Assembly (NCBI RefSeq): GCF_028372415.1
Contig: NC_092879.1
Span: 70,228,412 to 70,292,411 of the forward strand
From: Notamacropus eugenii
Taxonomy: Eukaryota; Chordata; Mammalia; Diprotodontia; Macropodidae
Length of the DNA stretch: 64,000 bases
Reading direction: 5' to 3'
Shown one piece after another: positions 11,263 to 22,488 of the stretch (within the stretch, counting starts at the first letter, position 1; each line of letters begins with the position of its first letter). The notes under the pieces were generated by a model that was not told the origin of the DNA, made no database searches, and saw only the letters and a program-made list of their open reading frames with translations. Made by a program: the position numbers and the translations under genes.

Positions 11263-11689
11263 TGGGACACATAGCAAAAATCCAGTGCCAGCCCTGAAGC
11301 ACTTTCTCAGTTTTTCTTGTTCTCACTGTGGCATTTCCTTTACTTTTTAAAAATTCTTTCCTGGTTAAGCTTTGTTAAGAAATGGTTACCTTGTGATCAG
11401 TTCCTTTATTCATTTCCCATTGGGCAATGTCAGTAGTTCTTACCTTTAGTCCAAATTGTGACTATTTTAATTGTGTAGTATTTTTTTCTTTGACCTTGAT
11501 TTTGATTTCTGTACTCTCACAAATCAGTGGTCTTGACTACACATAGCTGATTTTGAAAGAACTCATGCTGGTAACCAGTAGTTTCCTGTGAAGATGTTGT
11601 CAGTTTGTTTCTGGAGTTTTACTCATTGTTCAGAATGCCCAAGAAGGCTCTGAAGCCTTTTGTTTGTTTTATTGCGTCAACATGATCCA

Positions 11690-11805
11690 TATTTTTCATG
11701 GTAGTGCCCTGCACACTGTGAAATTAAATGATCTTTTATATCCCTAGTGCATGGCACAGTACCTTGTACAGAGAAACACTTTAACAGATGTGTTGAACTG
11801 ATTTT
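11690..11805 (+). mobile_element. L2 LINE tail
   Basis: ATCCCTAGTGCATGGCACAG and TACCTTGTACAGAGAAACAC resemble the extreme 3' end of L2. Confidence 0.55.
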
Positions 11806-12173
11806 TTTTTTTTTGCATATGCTTAATCTTAAGAGTAGTTGAAAGCACATCACACTGTACTCACTCCTACCTTTTTGTTTATGTCTTTATTCTTAACTCT
11901 TCCATTTTCCATTATGTGTAAAACTGTTTTGGTTCTAGGCCAATGGTAGTGGAAGTTGACTTTAATTACCCATACTCCTCTGCGTTTAAGAATGATGTAG
12001 TTCTTAGTCATGTTACCATCAGCTAATTCCATACTTGAGCCATAACATACACAAGAACTTCATTTTTTTCCTTTTGGTGATGAAAATGATTTCATGCTTC
12101 AAGGTTATGTAACTTTTAATTCTTTAGAAGAAAGGTACTGTACAAAAGGGAATGAAGAGGAGAATGTTACATA

Positions 12174-12250
12174 CAGGGTATTCCAGAAGTCTTAGAGCAT
12201 GTGTAAGCTTTAATAGCATACAACTGCACTAACACTTTGGGATCCACCCT
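12174..12250. mobile_element. mariner-type MITE
   Basis: A 77-bp element that is nearly all terminal inverted repeat: CAGGGTATTCCAGAAGTCTT at the left, and AACACTTTGGGATCCACCCT at the right, which pairs with it. A TA precedes the left end, as expected for Tc1/mariner. Confidence 0.65.
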
Positions 12251-12689
12251 AGACAGTGCCGGAATACTTTGGTATGAGCTAACAGAATCATAGAGCTGGA
12301 AAGGTCCCTACGACCAACTTGCCAAAGATTATAATCACTCATTTATGCTATGAATACTTAATTGCTGAATGCCTAAAGTATGTGCAAAGCACTTTGCCCC
12401 CCGACCCTTTGGAGGACAAAAGGTGCAGCTTGCAAGTCTAGCAGGGTAAAGGAGCTATGATGAAAAAACATTTTTTTTTTTAAATCACAGTAGAAACTTT
12501 ATTGAACTGTCTGTGTAATCTAAATCAAGTGGTAAATTCAAAATAGTTACTTCTTTGTGGTCTGGTTTCTCCTGGAAAACCAAATATGATATAAACCTGT
12601 AGAAAAATATTAAGTGAGCCTAAGTGTTTTATGAGAGCAGTTGTCCTCGAGTAGACTCAAACGAAAGGCAACAACTTGTGCCTTCCCCT

Positions 12690-13115
12690 TAAAAGGACTT
12701 TTTCAGTGGCTCCTCAGATTGACAGTTCTGTTTGGAGTGGACAGAAAGAAAGAAAGCTGCCCTGTGACTGGGTTCAGAACTCTCCGAGTATTCAGAGGAG
12801 GGCAGTCAGGATAGTGAGTGGCCTTGAGGTCATGTCAGAGGAGAAGCTGAAGATAGCCTGGAGAAAGTACTAGAAGTTTCCTTGTGAAAGGGACTTGTTC
12901 TTTTTGGCCCCCAGAGAACAGAAGAAGGAACAGTGGCTGGAAGTTGCAAAGAGGGAAATGTTGGCATGATAGAAGGAAAGCTTCCTGACAGTTTCAGCTG
13001 TCCAGCAAGGGACAAAGAGGGAGGGAGTGGTGGGACTGCCCTCAGTGGTGGATGACCACTTGTTTGTGACTGAAGATTCTCAGTCAGGTATGAGTTGGAC
13101 TGGGGAATTCTAAAG
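12690..13115 (+). mobile_element. L3/CR1 LINE 3' fragment
   Basis: CAGAGGAGGGCAGTCAGGAT, GGAAGTTGCAAAGAGG, CTCAGTGGTGGATGACCACT and GTATGAGTTGGACTGGG follow the L3 tail order. Confidence 0.75.
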
Positions 13116-13260
13116 TTCCAAAGAAATGAATGCTTTTGCACAGCTTTTTCAGTTTTAATAGTCTCAAAGTTTTTTGTCTCCTTTTGGAATACTTTTGATA
13201 ACTGTACAGTTGCATGAACAATTTCATCTATACCATTCTCTGTGTCATGAATGTCACCAG

Positions 13261-13263
<3 letters not shown>

Positions 13264-13298
<35 letters not shown>
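13264..13298 (+). repeat. TG dinucleotide microsatellite
   Basis: About 17 uninterrupted TG units just upstream of a SINE. Confidence 0.95.
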
Positions 13299-13300
<2 letters not shown>

Positions 13301-13307
13301 AAATCAC

Positions 13308-13475
13308 GAGAGTGTGTGGCATAGTACCAGCTTCAAAGCCAGGAAGACCTGAGTTCAAGTCCCATCTCTACCACATAGTGGTTATAGGACCCAGAACAAG
13401 TCACTTAACCTGTCAAGGCTCTAGGCAGCTCTCTAAGACCAGAAATTGCAGATAAGGTAGAAGGAGTTTCCTACA
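13308..13475 (+). mobile_element. SINE (WSINE type)
   Basis: GTGTGGCATAGTACC, AGACCTGAGTTCAAGTCCC, AAGTCACTTAACCTGTC, GCAGCTCTCTAAGACC and GAAGGAGTTTCC follow the WSINE order. Confidence 0.8.
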
Positions 13476-13929
13476 CCAGTGAAATGACAGGTCCCTTAAT
13501 ACACTTGTCCCTCAGTATGTTTAACTGGCCCTGCAGACAAGGTTGCATTCTCTGGGGAGGAAAGGGGGTTAGTTTGCTGAAGGTAGATCACCTGTTGACA
13601 GAGCCAGCTATAGTAATGACTATTAGAAGGACCAGGAAGTATATTAATAGAATCTACATGAATTTCTAACAGTTTTCTTTCTTCTTTTTGTATATTTGCA
13701 CATACACAAAGTTAAGTCAATAAGATGTGTACATACATCATCAAAATAGTTTATTTTAGAAACATGAACAAAACTGGTTAACTTTATATTAAACTGAAAA
13801 CTACATGTTCACACATGATAATAAAGTTGTTAATCAACACTACAAGCACACATGACAAATGGTCATCTAATCTCTGCTTGAAGACCTTTAGTGAGAAGTT
13901 AGCCTTCTACTCATGGAGTTTTCCTGGTC

Positions 13930-14625
13930 TCATTTTCTTTTTTAACAGGGTAACTGGATTGGCAAATCAGAGTAATGTTGTAGATACAGTTTACCTACAT
14001 TATCGCAAAGTATTTGTCTAAATTAAGTGTCTCGTGCCATTTTTTTCTAGAAAAGATGGAGAAAAGAGATTGATATAGTTTACATGTATTTGAGACTGGT
14101 TGAATGCCAAGACCCAACGAATAGTCATTAATTATTTGGTATCAGCTTGAACATTAGTCTCCAATGGAGTGCCTCAGGGATCTTTGCTTGGCCCTGTGTT
14201 GTTTAACATTATGATTAATGATATTATCATTATCATAATTAATAATATTATTAATGATATTAATGAAGCTAATGTGATCTTAGGATGCATCAAGAGAGGC
14301 AGAGTGAAACTAGGGAAGTTGCAGTCTTACTGTCCTCTGTCCCAGGCATCCCATAGCTGGAACATTGTATTCGGTTGTGGATGCTATTTTAGGAAGGACA
14401 TTGCTAAAGTGGTGTACATCCAGAGGAGGGAGAGTCAGAATGGTGAAAAGTCTCAAGATTGGGTTGTAAGAGGATGGATTTGAATAATAACTAGAGATAG
14501 ATCTTTTGCCTGGAAGAGAGAGGACTTGGGGTGATACAACACTCCTTGAGTATCAGAAGGGTGTCACATGGAAGAGGGAATTACATTTGTTCTGTCTGGC
14601 CCCAGAGGGCCGAGAGGCGGATTGA
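13930..14625 (+). mobile_element. L3/CR1 LINE with reverse transcriptase remnants
   Basis: A frame near 13.95-14.02 kb reads GLANQSNVVDTVYLHYRKVF, like RT motif A of CR1 (DVVYLDFSKAF). At about 14.17 kb another reads PQGSLLGPVLFNIMINDI, the CR1/L3 motif around the GSVLGP box. It continues into the L3 tail (CATCCAGAGGAGGGAGAG, CTGGCCCCAGAGGGC). Broken by frameshifts and by an AT expansion at 14214-14270. Confidence 0.8.
14214..14270 (+). repeat. AT-rich ATTAATGAT-type expansion
   Basis: ATTAATGATATTATC-like words repeat and are largely self-complementary. They lie directly after the CR1 RT motif. Confidence 0.75.
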
Positions 14626-15844
14626 AAACAAATAAGAATTTCTGAGTACTTTCTATGTGCTGAGAACTCTGCTGAACCCTGGGGCTATAGATACAGAAAG
14701 GAAGAGACTCCATATAGAAAGGAAAGCCATCATATATAGGGCAGTGGTAGAAAGGGGGTGATCAGGCAGGAGAGACACTGGGATGTGCGTCTGTCTAGGT
14801 CTCTTTAGACGATTCCTTGTCTTCCTCATCACACTTGTTTCTAAGAATATCATTCATCTTCAAGGCTTCCTATCTTGACTTCGCTTATAAAATTTTAGGT
14901 CATGGGACCTATCTAGTTTTTCTCTAAATGCCTAGAAATGTGTTCTCCCAAAGTTTGAGTTCATGGCAGGCTAGGCCAGGCTTTCCTTCTCTCTATCACA
15001 TGTTTTAACAAGGAGTGTTCATTCCCACTCAGTTCCCATTCTTTCCACACCAGTAACCAATTGGTAAGAATCTGATCCCGATTAAACAGTCTTCTCATTG
15101 GTTTCTTCAGCTTTTGAAGGAAGAAATATTCAAACTTAATCGAATTTAATGTTAATCTATTGAAGCTTTTTTTTTTGCTAAGTTACCATTCCATGTCTGC
15201 TAAGACACAACTACTTAATTGTATAAAATAAAACATATTTTGTCAGTAAAATTATATAAAAATTCTCAAATATCTAAGTAGATATATACATGTCAGTTAC
15301 ATTATTCAGAGTTTGAAGCCTCATACCTCATTTTCATCACCTGTGCTGTTGAATTTATCGTGCTTGTTTACAGCAAGATAAATTCTCTTTCTTCTTCACC
15401 TTGCTTTAAATATGTACGGATTCTACTGTCAGGCATATGCTACCAAGAGAGCTAGAAATGAGGGGAAAAGAAAAGTTATCACAGAATATGCTTTGAATAT
15501 ACTCTGTTGTTTCCAATATTATGGGCTAGTTAGTGTGACTTTTAAGTTTTGATAGCATTTTAAAGAATTTTTTTCTTCTGCTTTTATGTTTTTCTATCAT
15601 TCCTATGGACAAGCATTCTAAACTTCCATACAGCTCAAATTTCTGATTTTGGGAGACAAAGAATTCCTTGCCATATGTTTTAAAGTATATGAAGAAGAGG
15701 CCATTCTCTAATCGAGAGTTTTGCCTCACAGATAGTCATGGTGTTGGGTTAAAAAATGTGGTTATGCCAAGGATGTAGGTGATAATGTTAAATAATGTTC
15801 TTATCATGTCTAATAAACCTAACTTTGTTTCTATCACTCACCAG

Positions 15845-16009
15845 ATGCCAATTCACCAGAATCTTAAGGAGCTGCTTGTCATAAGATCAGAGCTTCAGAA
15901 GAGGGTGGAAGATTTACAGCGGGAAGCTGCTACACGGTCTATTTCATCATCTTCTGATCGAGGGTCCTCACCTTCCCACTCAGTCACTCCAGTACATACG
16001 TCTGTTTGA
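15845..16009 (+). CDS. MTMR1: MTMR1 terminal coding exon, coiled coil and PDZ-ligand tail
   Basis: The exon encodes the last 54 residues and a TGA stop. It opens with [20 protein letters not shown], a heptad-like coiled coil that mediates dimerisation in the MTM1/MTMR1/MTMR2 group. It continues through a serine-rich linker ([15 protein letters not shown]) and ends VTPVHTSV. The final TSV fits a class I PDZ ligand, as in other members of this subgroup (family knowledge). The acceptor is CACCAG before ATGCCAATT. The exon is phase 0 and joins in frame to the CAG that closes the previous exon. The protein C-terminus appears complete. Confidence 0.96.
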   Translation: MPIHQNLKELLVIRSELQKRVEDLQREAATRSISSSSDRGSSPSHSVTPVHTSV

Positions 16010-17581
16010 TGCGGTGTAGAAGCCAGGAATGCATCTTAAAATGGGATTATCCATACGTAGAATATACCTTTGAGGCTATCTTACAGTACTATAAATTTTA
16101 ACACCCACTCCCCTCAAAATACACACCGTTGCAAAAAGGGGGTTTTGTAATTGTTAGGATAGAATTTTGTCTTTTTATATTTAGGCCAAGAGTTTCTTTA
16201 TTCTCTATTGTGATGTTTTCAATAATTGATCGTTTTGTGTGGCTGTTTTAACATCTTTGCGGAACTCTGTTTTGTGAGCAACCGTGACTTAATTTTGAAT
16301 CATGAACAATTTATGAGAAAGCACTATGCCTTAGGCAGCTTTTGAGAAGCCAGTGCAAATGGACTGTCATGCTTACCTTGAAGGCAGCTTCAAGGTGTTT
16401 TTCATAAGTGAATGCATTACAAACAAGACATTTTGTACCTAAAGATCATGTGTCAGCCAGTTAAGTGATTTCTCTAGGTTATTTGATAAAACTTAAACCA
16501 ACTTTTGAGTATTTTACGGGGAAAGAAAAGACATTGTTACATTTGTGGTAAGATGTTTCCTTGATGAAAGGAATAACCCTTGCCTAGTGACGTATGAGAT
16601 TTTCTTTAAGAGCCAATTCTTTTCATGCTTTTTCACATTTAGAATGTGAATTGAATATGAAATTATTTTAGCTAAATCTCATGGTAATCTTTTAGAGTAT
16701 GGTACATTTGGATCAGGTCCTCAAAAATTTATATATCAATAACATAGAAGCACTTTAAGTCTTGCAACATGCACACCAGTCTAGTATTACTTATTTGCAT
16801 GAATATCAATGGTTGTACATTGTTTCCTGCATTTCCAAACTGCTGAACATAAAGGACTTCATTGATTTTGTTTTTAATATTATGTTTAATTGGATTCCTT
16901 TAAGTTGAAATTATTACTTTCTCAGTATATATTTTATATCAAATATTTCTAATTTTATTGGAATACCTTTTCTCAAGTTTATTTCTTTATCCAGTACATG
17001 TTATCCTTTTTTAAAAAAAATCATCAGGCATAGACTCTGGGAGTAAAAAGTTTCTTTGTGTTTTTCCTTTTCAACCACTAAAGCAGCTAGTTATTTTAAA
17101 GCTAGTCATTTCATTTGTGGGGAGTTTTCTGTGCACAGTTACCTCATGTAGCTCAACTTCCTCACCTTGAGCTTCATGACTCAATCAGGGTCTCCATGAA
17201 TGTAGTACTAATCAATTGATTGTACGGATTAGGTCTATAGCTCTTAGTTCCATTATGTGGTGTATATTTTATAGCATTGATACTGTATTTTACCACGTGC
17301 CAGCATATTAATATTTGTTCATCATCCTAAGTGAAAGCAGACTAATGTACAGTACTCAGAACTTCAGCCAACATCACCAATTTAGAACAAAAAGATAAGC
17401 CATTCTTTATCAAAAGGAGAACATCAGCTGCCCTCAGGAGACTTCAGTTGGACTAAAATTACTGTACGTTAACAATGATGTTATGGTGACCTCATTTTGG
17501 AGAATTTGGTTTTTTAAATGTTTACAGTTAAATAATTGAAAAATACATTTCAATAAGTTTCAAGCCCAGCTTTTTAAAATA

Positions 17582-17602
17582 CAGGCTGTCCCAAAAGTCT
17601 TC
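17582..17602 (+). repeat. mariner-like terminal repeat, single end
   Basis: The sequence resembles the terminal inverted repeat of mammalian mariner-type elements (CAGGGTGTCCCAAAAGTCTT-like; here CAGGCTGTCCCAAAAGTCTT). No partner end was found nearby, so this is a remnant or a coincidence. Confidence 0.4.
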
Positions 17603-17811
17603 CTATATGTATCTTAGATTTTCTGTTATATGAAGTTATTTTCTAGTATGGTGGCCAGAAACATTTATGTAAGACATAAAGAAAAAAGTATGCAAGGTAA
17701 CTGTTTGATAGTTTCAGTTATGGTCTTAATTTTTACTGTCTGTGTTAGTAGGTACCGGAATGGTATGTTTAAGGATAATTCATGCTTGATTTCAGCCAGC
17801 AAACACAGTAT

Positions 17812-17940
17812 AAAGGATTACTGGATAAAATTATTTTTAGGTGTGTAGGATAAGAAAAATTGTTAAAATCAAGTTTGAGAACTGGTACCATGTTGTATGC
17901 ACCTCATTTGATCTGTTATTCTAGACTTAAAATGATGATG
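17812..17940 (+). repeat. duplicated 3'UTR block, copy A
   Basis: Aligns with 18428-18560 over about 130 bp at roughly three-quarters identity by eye. Shared words in order include AAGGATTAC, TTATTTTTA, TAAGAAAAA, TGGTACCAT, TTGTAT, CCTCAT and ATTCTAG. It could be a local duplication in the MTMR1 3'UTR or two copies of an unrecognised dispersed repeat. Confidence 0.6.
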
Positions 17941-18427
17941 AATGGAAATTTTTTAAAAATTCATTTCCCTTTTTTTCTTCCTGGAATTTGATGCAATCAT
18001 ACAGGTACAGCAGTCCTGTTATGTAAAATGGGTTAAATGGTCCTTTCAGTACAACCAGATGATTTTAATCGAATATATTAGTAACCATTGACTAGATTAG
18101 ATATGCTGGCCTTTTGGTAGGAGGAATAATGGAATTTGGAGACTGGCCTGACTAGGGCATTGCCTCCTTCCTAGCCCCCTCCCCTCCTGCAGCATGAACT
18201 AGCTGGCCACTTCACCGTGGCAGACCACACTGTTGAGGGCCAGGGCATGAATTCTGAGCACATTCCAGCTCCAAGGTCGTCTAGGGCAGGAAATCTTCTA
18301 GTGATCTGAAACAAGCACAACACAGCCTTTTTTTTTGTGGGGGGGGGGGGGAGGGGTAGGGGTGGGGGTGGGCGGTGAGGGTTTCCTTCTGTATCTAAAA
18401 AGCACTTGAATTTTCATTTTGTTATAG

Positions 18428-18560
18428 AAGGGATTACTTTTCCATTTTATTTTTAAGTGTATGATAGTAAGAAAAAAATTGTAAAATTCAAGTTTTAAAA
18501 TTGGTACCATATTGTATTTGCCTCATCTGAAAGTTTCATTCTAGTATTAAAATTGATACA
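18428..18560 (+). repeat. duplicated 3'UTR block, copy B
   Basis: Partner of 17812-17940. This copy contains the ATTAAA candidate poly(A) signal at the position where copy A reads CTTAAA. Confidence 0.6.
18546..18551 (+). terminator. MTMR1: candidate MTMR1 poly(A) signal ATTAAA
   Basis: ATTAAA is the commonest variant of the poly(A) hexamer. It is followed within 60 bases by TTTGGCACTTTTC and a GT/T-rich stretch that could bind CstF. No canonical AATAAA was found between the stop codon and here. Confidence 0.4.
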
Positions 18561-19749
18561 TGTTTACTTTGGCACTTTTCTTTTTTGTAACTGTACTTTG
18601 GTTTGTATTCTTTTAGGGGGAAAATAAGTAAGTACTTGAACTCTGTCATAGGTCTTGTGTGTTTTGACTAAAATTGCTAAGTGCTTTGACTTTAACAAGT
18701 ATTTTATTTGCTTGGCTTATTTTCCATTTCTGGTACCATTTCCCTGTTTGCTAAAGCTAAACCAGGATCAGAGGGCACTGCTCATCCCCTGGCAAAACGA
18801 TTTCCCAGAGGAAAAAGTTCAGGTCATCTTTTCCCTACAAACTTTGGCTGCACATTCTTCTTTTTCGAAAGTTGGTATAGGAGGGGCTCAGAAAAGCTCA
18901 GGGCATCTCAGGGTTCTTACCATACTTCAGAAGCCCCCTAATAATGATAATGGTGAAAGCATTTATTCAGTGCCTTAACGTCTGCAAAAGTGCTTTGTGG
19001 TGTCTCATTTTATCTGGGAGATAGATGTTTTGTCACCTCCATTTTTAAAATACACACTTAACGTGTGTATGTATGTATATTATTAATTCTTAACTTAAAT
19101 GCCTCTGGAGATACAGGAATTAAAGCCAAGTCAGCTGCCAGGAAATTAGTTGTTTTTAAGAGAATGCTGATAGTAACACTGAAATATAAGTTTGTTTTTT
19201 GAGTGTGTGATTTAGTAGTGATGAAAAACATTGTTTTTAAAGATTAAGTTTTATCGTCTCTTAGATTTCATTTTTTGCTATCGCTCTAATCCCGATTGAA
19301 CCCTCTCGTGTAACAAAGTAAAGGCAGCTAAGCAAAAGCAAAACCAGGTACACAGCTGCCAGTGTATGCCTGGAGTTGTCCATCTCACTACTTAGAGATG
19401 GGGGCCAGCTCATTCTCTGTCACATTTAGTGAGAACACCTTAGTGTTCTTTTCATTTACATATGTGATTGTGATCGTTGTATACACAGCTTCCTGTATCA
19501 GTTTCTTACAAGGTCAGCCCCTTCTCTGCACATTCTATTCCAGAAGTGCCCAGAGAGTTCTCTGTATCCAGGATGGGTAAGGGCAGGATTAGAAACGAGC
19601 TCAGCTCTTGATCTGTGCAGCTCAGCTGCATCGATCTTCCCCTCATACTTTCCAGAATAGCTGGACCAGTTGAAAAGTTTCATTAGCAGGGCATTGGGAT
19701 TCTTGTCTTCTCATAACCACTCTATATTGATTCTCTCTTCTCTAAGCAG

Positions 19750-20890
19750 ATTTTGCTAATCTTCCATCTCTCCCCATCTCTGTTCTTGCTGCTACATTAT
19801 TGGGTGTGAGGTGAAATTTTAGTTTTAATTTACATTCCACTTAGTGACTCGGGCCATTTGTTCACATAGCCATTTATGGAGACAGTCTGATATACTGGAT
19901 AAAATGCTGTGTTGGCTGTGGAGTCAAGAAGACCTGGGTTCAAGTTCAGCTTCTGACATTTAAAGTCTATGTGACTTGAACAAGCAGTTTAACTTCCATA
20001 GCCTCAAGCAACTCCTTAAGACTTAGCTCTGCAATCAGTGGCTTTTGCATGTGAGTTCTCATGATGAATGTGTGCTCACACCATAAACCATGTTATCTGC
20101 CACATTTGAAAATGCTTCCTTCGTATCCTTTGGCCTTTTATTTACTGAGGAATGGTTCTTAATCTTACGTTATTTGTTAATTCCATGTTACATTGAATAT
20201 CAGCAATATTTGATGTAAAGATTTTCCCCCAATCTATACAGTTTATTCCTTGTCTCTTGCTCACATAAAAGCATTTACATTTTGTGGCCTGAAATTTTCC
20301 TTTATGATTGCCTGTACTCCTTGTTTGAGTAAGAATTCTCCCCCTTGGCATAGTTAGTAAGCCTGTTAATTTCTCCGATGAGGTGGCCTTTTATGTTTAG
20401 GTCTGGTATTGGTTGGAGAGGGGTTGTTCTACAAAACCCACCGTATACCATTCCCACCCCCAGCTCCCTGTCCTCGCAGCTCTTCCCTCTAGTATTTTTT
20501 CTTCTCCTCTTGCACATTACCCTCAATAAACCAAAAAGTGAGCTTAACTTTCTCTTAAAACTAACATGTGATGGAATGTGTCTCCAGCTTTCCTCCTTCA
20601 CTTAACTACTTTCTCCCTATACAAGCTGGCCCTCTGTTATTCTCTAAAATCCCACCCATCCACCCAATGATTCAATGCGAGAAAATGCGTTTTAAACTAT
20701 GGAATATTAGATTCTTTCTCCCTCTCTCCTGGATCTTTTTCTACTGTTGGACATCTTGAGTTGATTTCATTGTTAACAAGATGCTCACCTGTTTGTGTGT
20801 ATGTGATTGGGGTTTGTTTTTGGATTTTTAGTTGGTTTTTTTTGGAGGACTGTCTCAAATGCCTTTTTGTTGAAAGTCTATCTTCTTAAA
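19750..20890 (-). mobile_element. old L1 ORF2 remnant, antisense, split by a SINE
   Basis: GGTGTGAGGTGAAATTTTAG and TTTGGCCTTTTATTTACTGA parallel 59.57-59.73 kb of the younger antisense L1. A SINE lies at 19882-20045. Confidence 0.6.
19882..20045 (+). mobile_element. SINE (WSINE type)
   Basis: AGACCTGGGTTCAAGTTCAG, AACTTCCATAGCCTCAAGC and CTCTGCAATCAGTG follow the WSINE order. Confidence 0.75.
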
Positions 20891-21602
20891 CTGATGATTT
20901 AACTCATAGCTTTGTAGAATATTTTCTTTGGAGGCGTTATCTAATCTCAGTCTTCAGAATGTCATCCTCTAGTCTCTACTTTTTTATTTCTCAAAGATGA
21001 GAGTAGTACTAGGCTTTTTGAATTGAGTTTCCTTGTTTGCTAAAGACTGCTACTCAAAATTGTATTGTGACCCTGAAATTCTGAAACTTAAACACTGATC
21101 TTCACAATTTTAACTTGGGCTTTCAAGAGTTAATAAATAGTATTTGCCTTTTCTAAACTCCTCCTCCCCACTCCCCCCACCCAATACTTCAGGATAATTT
21201 TCTTTTACTATTCCCTGGAGGTGATATTGTGGCTATTTGTTGGATCATGAACCTGGAAGATAGAGGTGTCTTTTTTTCCACATGAGGAAATATGTGCAGC
21301 GGAGGTTAGGGGACTTGCCTAGAGTCATACACCAATGTGTGTGCAGTGCGAGACTGGTACTCGGTTCCTGTGATGCCACGTTTTCGGTACTTTTTTCTGG
21401 AAGACATGAGATTACTTCTGTCTCTAGACTAGCTCTTTTCACGTAAATTTGTGTTCTTCCACACTCTTCTGCCCTATTCCTTCCATAGCATTTTGTTTTA
21501 AATTTACCTGTTTAGTTTTCCAATCTTTTTCAGTGCCTCTCCTGCTATGGAGATATTTTCCTCCTATATTCTATTCATTTTTTCAAACCACTCCTCGTTA
21601 TT

Positions 21603-21629
21603 TGGGTAAACTATTATGTCCGATGGAAT
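21603..21629 (+). repeat. 27-bp exact copy of MTMR1 exon sequence
   Basis: Identical to 8179-8205 in the penultimate MTMR1 coding exon (the part coding for WVNYYVRWN) and in the same orientation. Flanks on both sides are unrelated to the exon. A chance exact match of this length within 64 kb is negligible. Confidence 0.85.
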
Positions 21630-21739
21630 AGATGGATAGAATTGTCTTGTTAATCCTCTTTTTCTTTCGAGGTTCATTTATGTCCTATCGTATTTTCACT
21701 CTCTTACTCTATATAATTCCTTGGTTGCAACATCCTTTT

Positions 21740-22110
21740 CCATCTAAATCTGGGTGTTTCCTAGGGCTCAAGGATCATTTCAGCACCACTATGTAGCTTT
21801 CATCTTTCTCTTGAACTTCAGTCACACATCAGCTGCTTGTTGGTTTACTTTCCCTATTAAGGGCATCGCTATCCTTCACCCCAGGCTCATTATCTTGGCC
21901 ATCTTTGACTTCACCTTCACTTACCATTGGTTGACAAATTGTCAGCTGTGTGGCTTCCGTGCTCTTCTGTTCTCATGTGCAATTGCCATCTCTCCCTTGG
22001 CCTGTTCTAACCATCCCTAAGTTGTTTCCCCGTATAGTATTGTAGTTGTCATCAAGTTGAGACTGTTTTCTGCTGCAATTTGTGATTTGGACCCAAGCCT
22101 TCTCTATTTT
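21740..22110 (+). mobile_element. L2 LINE fragment
   Basis: CCATCTTTGACTTCACCTTC, ACTTACCATTGGTTGACAAA and the CCTTGGCCTGTTCTAACC stretch follow the L2 order. Confidence 0.55.
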
Positions 22111-22369
22111 CTGACTAAATTTGTATTTTGAAAATTCTTTCCTTATTAGGGTTTTGGGTGCCACTGCCATCATGGTCCATGAAAGACAGAAAGAGATATA
22201 GATGCCAACATTAATCCAACTCTACCTGGAAAGGATGGCATAACTCTCTTTACCTATTAAAAAGGCCTTGAGGGGGAGTAGTAACGTGGGGGCAGGGGGA
22301 TGTACGGATGAGAGAACACACTGAAAAAGGCTACTTTGAAGCAAACAACTTCATAGCTTATTTCTTACG

Positions 22370-22375
22370 TTTATT
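22370..22375 (-). terminator. CD99L2: candidate CD99L2 poly(A) signal AATAAA
   Basis: TTTATT on the plus strand reads AATAAA on the minus strand. It is the first canonical hexamer downstream of the CD99L2 stop codon and is followed by GT-rich sequence (GTTGTTTGC, CAGTGTGTTC) within about 60 bases. Confidence 0.4.
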
Positions 22376-22488
22376 AATACCGTATCCTTTAACACAGCTT
22401 TAAAGCTAAGAAAGTACTTCCAAAAAGTTTCACAAGACATTTCTTATATGAGAGTATTGTGGTTAGACTAATTTAAAAATATTTACAG

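Larger units (their letters stand above)
8224..15844 (+). other. MTMR1: last intron of MTMR1
   Basis: This 7.6 kb intron runs from donor GTATTC to acceptor CACCAG. It holds a probable RTE remnant (about 9.2-10.0 kb), a 133-bp hAT MITE, SINEs, two L3/CR1 fragments and a TG microsatellite. From 8.25 to 9.15 kb and from 14.65 to 15.84 kb the sequence is AT-rich with nothing recognisable. Short open frames here look like chance frames or transposon shadows. Confidence 0.85.
16010..18600 (+). other. MTMR1: MTMR1 3' untranslated region (approximate end)
   Basis: AT-rich sequence after the TGA stop, with few recognisable interspersed repeats compared with its surroundings, as expected for a retained 3'UTR. 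No AATAAA was seen before 19 kb. The best poly(A) signal is ATTAAA at 18546, followed by T- and GT-rich sequence, which would give a 3'UTR of about 2.55 kb. Two diverged copies of a block of about 130 bp lie near its end. A G-rich run at 18339-18373 is inside. The 3' end is inferred. Confidence 0.5.
18601..22349. other. intergenic gap between convergent MTMR1 and CD99L2
   Basis: About 3.7 kb between the inferred 3' ends. It holds an antisense L1 ORF2 remnant split by a SINE, an L2 fragment and the 27-bp MTMR1 exon match. No gene recognised. Confidence 0.55.

Noticed and set aside
14169..14483. A possible functional gene containing PQGSLLGPVLF
   Set aside because: This is the reverse-transcriptase box of an old L3/CR1 element with frameshifts and an AT expansion.
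15845..16009. Assignment of the plus-strand gene to MTM1 or MTMR2
   Set aside because: The coiled-coil and tail wording ([22 protein letters not shown]) and the convergent CD99L2 neighbour fit MTMR1 better.
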